From NCBI GenBank assembly GCA_023436025.1, contig JAEZKX010000448.1:1-18208 (forward strand): 18,208 nt of DNA, written 5' to 3'. A program made the position numbers and the translations under genes. The DNA comes from Pseudomonadota bacterium. Lineage in GTDB: Bacteria; Pseudomonadota; Gammaproteobacteria; Burkholderiales; Burkholderiaceae_C. The notes beneath the pieces are model-generated. The model was not told where the DNA came from and did no database searches. It saw nothing but the letters and a program-made list of their open reading frames with translations. This document shows, in pieces, positions 16,864-18,208 of this stretch (the stretch's first letter is position 1; each line of letters opens with the position of its first letter).

Positions 16864-17691
16864 CTAAGCCGCCGTGGGGACCGTCCTGCGGCTGCGCTTG
16901 CGCGGCGCGGGCTTTCCGGCCACGTCGAGCGTCACCCAGGCTGGCGCGTGGTCGCTGGCCTTCTCGCGGCCGCGCACCCAGCTGTCGACGCCGGCGCCGC
17001 GCAAGGCAGGCGCCAGTTGCGGATTGAGCAGCAGGTGGTCGATGCGCAGCCCCGCGTTGCGTTGCCAGTGCTGGCGGAAATAGTCCCAGAAGGTGTAGAC
17101 CGGCGTGTCCGGATACAGATGGCGCAGGGCATCGGTCCAGCCCTGCGCCAGCAGCCGCTCGTAGCACGCGCGCGTCTGCGGCTGCAACAGGGCGTCCTTG
17201 CGCCACGACTTCGGGTTGTAGATGTCGAAGTCGGTGGGCACCACGTTGTAGTCGCCCGCCATCACCACCGGATGGCCGCAGTCCACCAGGGTGGCGGCGT
17301 GCGCGATCAGCCGCTCGAACCAGGCCAGCTTGTAGTCGAACTTCGGGCCCGGCTGCGGATTCCCATTGGGCAGGTACAGGCAGGCCACCACCACGCCATC
17401 CACCGCGGCCTCGAGGTAGCGGCTCTGCGTGCCGTCCGGGTCGCCCGGCAGCTCGCGCCGCACCTCCACCGGCTTCGCCCCGCGGGCCAGGATGGCCACC
17501 CCGTTCCAGGACCGCTGCCCCTTCCAGAGGGCGCCGTAGCCCGCGGCCTCGAGCGCGCCCACGGGAAAGGCTTCGTCCTGGGCCTTGAGTTCCTGCAGGC
17601 AGGCCACGTCGGGCTGCTCGCGGTCGAGCCATTCCAGCAGGTGCGGCAGGCGCGACTTGACGCCGTTGACGTTGTACGTGGCGATCTTCAT
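16864..17691 (-). CDS. xthA: Exodeoxyribonuclease III
   Basis: AP endonuclease and 3'-5' exonuclease for base-excision repair in the cytoplasm; 275 residues against 268 in E. coli. The endonuclease/exonuclease/phosphatase fold is complete: N7 (ATYNVNG), E34 (CLQELKAQDE), Y106 (CLYLPNG), D147 and N149 (AGDYNVVPTDFD), D218 (RIDHLLLN), and D247-H248 (KASDHAPAWV). FWDYFRQHWQRNAGLRIDH is typical of the enzyme. The last about 20 residues form a basic tail (PAPRKRSRRTVPTAA). The start is MKIATYNVNG at 17691; the frame stays open to 18006 but that part is Pro/Ala-rich and overlaps the small gene at 17741-17962 on the same strand. No Shine-Dalgarno sequence is clear. Confidence 0.96.
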   Translation of the reverse strand: MKIATYNVNGVKSRLPHLLEWLDREQPDVACLQELKAQDEAFPVGALEAAGYGALWKGQRSWNGVAILARGAKPVEVRRELPGDPDGTQSRYLEAAVDGVVVACLYLPNGNPQPGPKFDYKLAWFERLIAHAATLVDCGHPVVMAGDYNVVPTDFDIYNPKSWRKDALLQPQTRACYERLLAQGWTDALRHLYPDTPVYTFWDYFRQHWQRNAGLRIDHLLLNPQLAPALRGAGVDSWVRGREKASDHAPAWVTLDVAGKPAPRKRSRRTVPTAA

Positions 17692-17740
17692 CGTTGCGGC
17701 GCGGGCGTCCGGGGGCGCCGGCAGGCGGCGCGCGGGCGGC

Positions 17741-17962
17741 TCAAGGCCGGCGGGCGCGCCGGCGGCTGAACGCCTCGGCGCCGCCGCTGCCGCCGCCATC
17801 GGGGAAATCGTGGGCATCGAGCTTGCCACGCCGGGGCTGCTGGGGCGCTTCCACGATGGTGCTGGCGGAGTTCTCGCCATGGTCCGGCCGGGCCGGAACG
17901 CTGGAGGTGGGCCGCTCGCCGAGTCGGGCGCGGCTGGTGCTTGTGTCGAAGCGGGAGGCCAT
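17741..17962 (-). CDS. Small hydrophilic protein of unknown function
   Basis: A 73-residue frame from ATG 17962: MASRFDTSTSRARLGERPTS, then SVPARPDHGENSASTIVEAP, with the acidic/Gly patch KLDAHDFPDGGGSGG and an Arg-rich end. No domain is recognised; probably disordered. It is favoured as real over the overlapping frames because its composition is balanced and because TAGTTT (17969-17974, minus sense) ends exactly 6 nt before the ATG. It lies 49 bp upstream of xthA on the same strand and may share its transcript. It is divergent from the exported-protein gene at 18024. Confidence 0.5.
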   Translation of the reverse strand: MASRFDTSTSRARLGERPTSSVPARPDHGENSASTIVEAPQQPRRGKLDAHDFPDGGGSGGAEAFSRRRARRP

Positions 17963-17968
17963 GGGTCG

Positions 17969-17974
17969 AAACTA
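17969..17974 (-). promoter_or_regulatory. -10-like element, leaderless small gene before xthA
   Basis: TAGTTT on the minus strand ends 6 nt before the ATG at 17962, with no Shine-Dalgarno sequence. It could also serve xthA. Confidence 0.38.
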
Positions 17975-18023
17975 AACGACGCCGGCGGGCTCCCACTGTC
18001 GGACAAGCCCGCGAAACTCCCCC

Positions 18024-18208
18024 ATGCACGCCCTCCCCGCCCTGCTCCTGGCCGCGGCCTGCGCGGCGGCCGCGCAGGACGATCCGCTCAAATCCGCGGC
18101 CTGCGACCAGGCCCTGGCGCAGCTGGAACAGGGACGCGCCGGCGGCGGCAACGTGGCGGCGCTGCGCGAGCGTGCCGCGCAGGCCTGCCTCGGCGGCACC
18201 CGCGATGC
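18024..18208 (+). CDS. Small exported protein, N-terminal part (runs off the window)
   Basis: Open from ATG 18024 to the window end, 61 codons seen. Residues 1-17 (MHALPALLLAAACAAAA) make a signal peptide, with cleavage likely before QDDPL; the cysteine at 13 is not in a clear lipobox. The mature part has KSAACDQALAQLEQG and LRERAAQACLGG, with two cysteines about 28 residues apart that may form a disulfide, and helical Ala/Gln-rich sequence. I do not recognise the family. Transcribed away from the small gene at 17741-17962, with 61 bp between the starts. Confidence 0.6.
   Translation, partial: MHALPALLLAAACAAAAQDDPLKSAACDQALAQLEQGRAGGGNVAALRERAAQACLGGTRD

Noticed and set aside
17692..18006. 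N-terminal extension of exonuclease III
   Set aside because: Pro/Ala/Ser-rich sequence with no family match, and it overlaps the better-supported small gene on the same strand. N7 and E34 numbering fits the start at 17691.

Overview
The window is very GC-rich, with G or C at most third codon positions. Its gene content is typical of Burkholderiales, most likely a Comamonadaceae relative of Variovorax or Ramlibacter: a two-domain N-acetylglutamate synthase, an Sbp-CysTWA sulfate importer, an IclR-type regulator divergent from 4-hydroxybenzoate hydroxylase, and a Bug-family solute-binding protein. The family placement is inference; no rRNA or phylogenetic marker is present. It reads as ordinary chromosome with no phage, plasmid, IS or CRISPR signature.

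Layout. 1-319: 5' part of a membrane protein gene on the minus strand, divergent from argA (369-1715). 1755-6197: minus-strand block, transcribed as sbp, cysT, cysW, cysA, dsbB. The three inner sulfate genes overlap by ATGA or lie a few bases apart. 6271-8315: an IclR regulator (minus) divergent from pobA (plus), with a clear three-half-site operator in the 113-bp gap. 8316-8517: a large imperfect palindrome built from CGCAAA units. 8518-9492: bug gene (minus), divergent from a short family III CoA-transferase (9622-10530). 10531-11061: remnant of a nucleotidyltransferase-like gene followed by a KTSC-domain gene. 11126-13345: YgiQ-type radical SAM protein. 13614-14564: aldo/keto reductase. 14619-14909: small orphan protein. 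14910-15164: direct repeats and palindromes. 15165-15497: Gln/Gly-rich decapeptide-repeat gene with a strong terminator. 15562-16116: DUF924 protein. 16150-16773: diverged nucleotidyl-cyclase-fold protein. 16864-17691: exonuclease III. 17741-17962: small orphan. 18024 onward: 5' end of a small exported protein.

How the genes work together. Two regions form functional units. The sulfate block is a complete ABC importer: periplasmic receptor, two permeases, ATPase. dsbB follows it closely and may be co-transcribed, which would place oxidative folding beside sulfur uptake. The pobR-pobA pair is a substrate-responsive switch for turning 4-hydroxybenzoate into protocatechuate. The rest are single-gene units.

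The least explained stretches are: the Q-rich repeat gene with its repeat-rich upstream region; the cyclase-like gene, whose start codon lies in a 10-bp inverted repeat; the CGCAAA palindrome; and a recurring arrangement in which a -10-like hexamer ends 6-7 nt before a start codon with no Shine-Dalgarno sequence, suggesting many leaderless transcripts. I see no clear novel multi-gene system.
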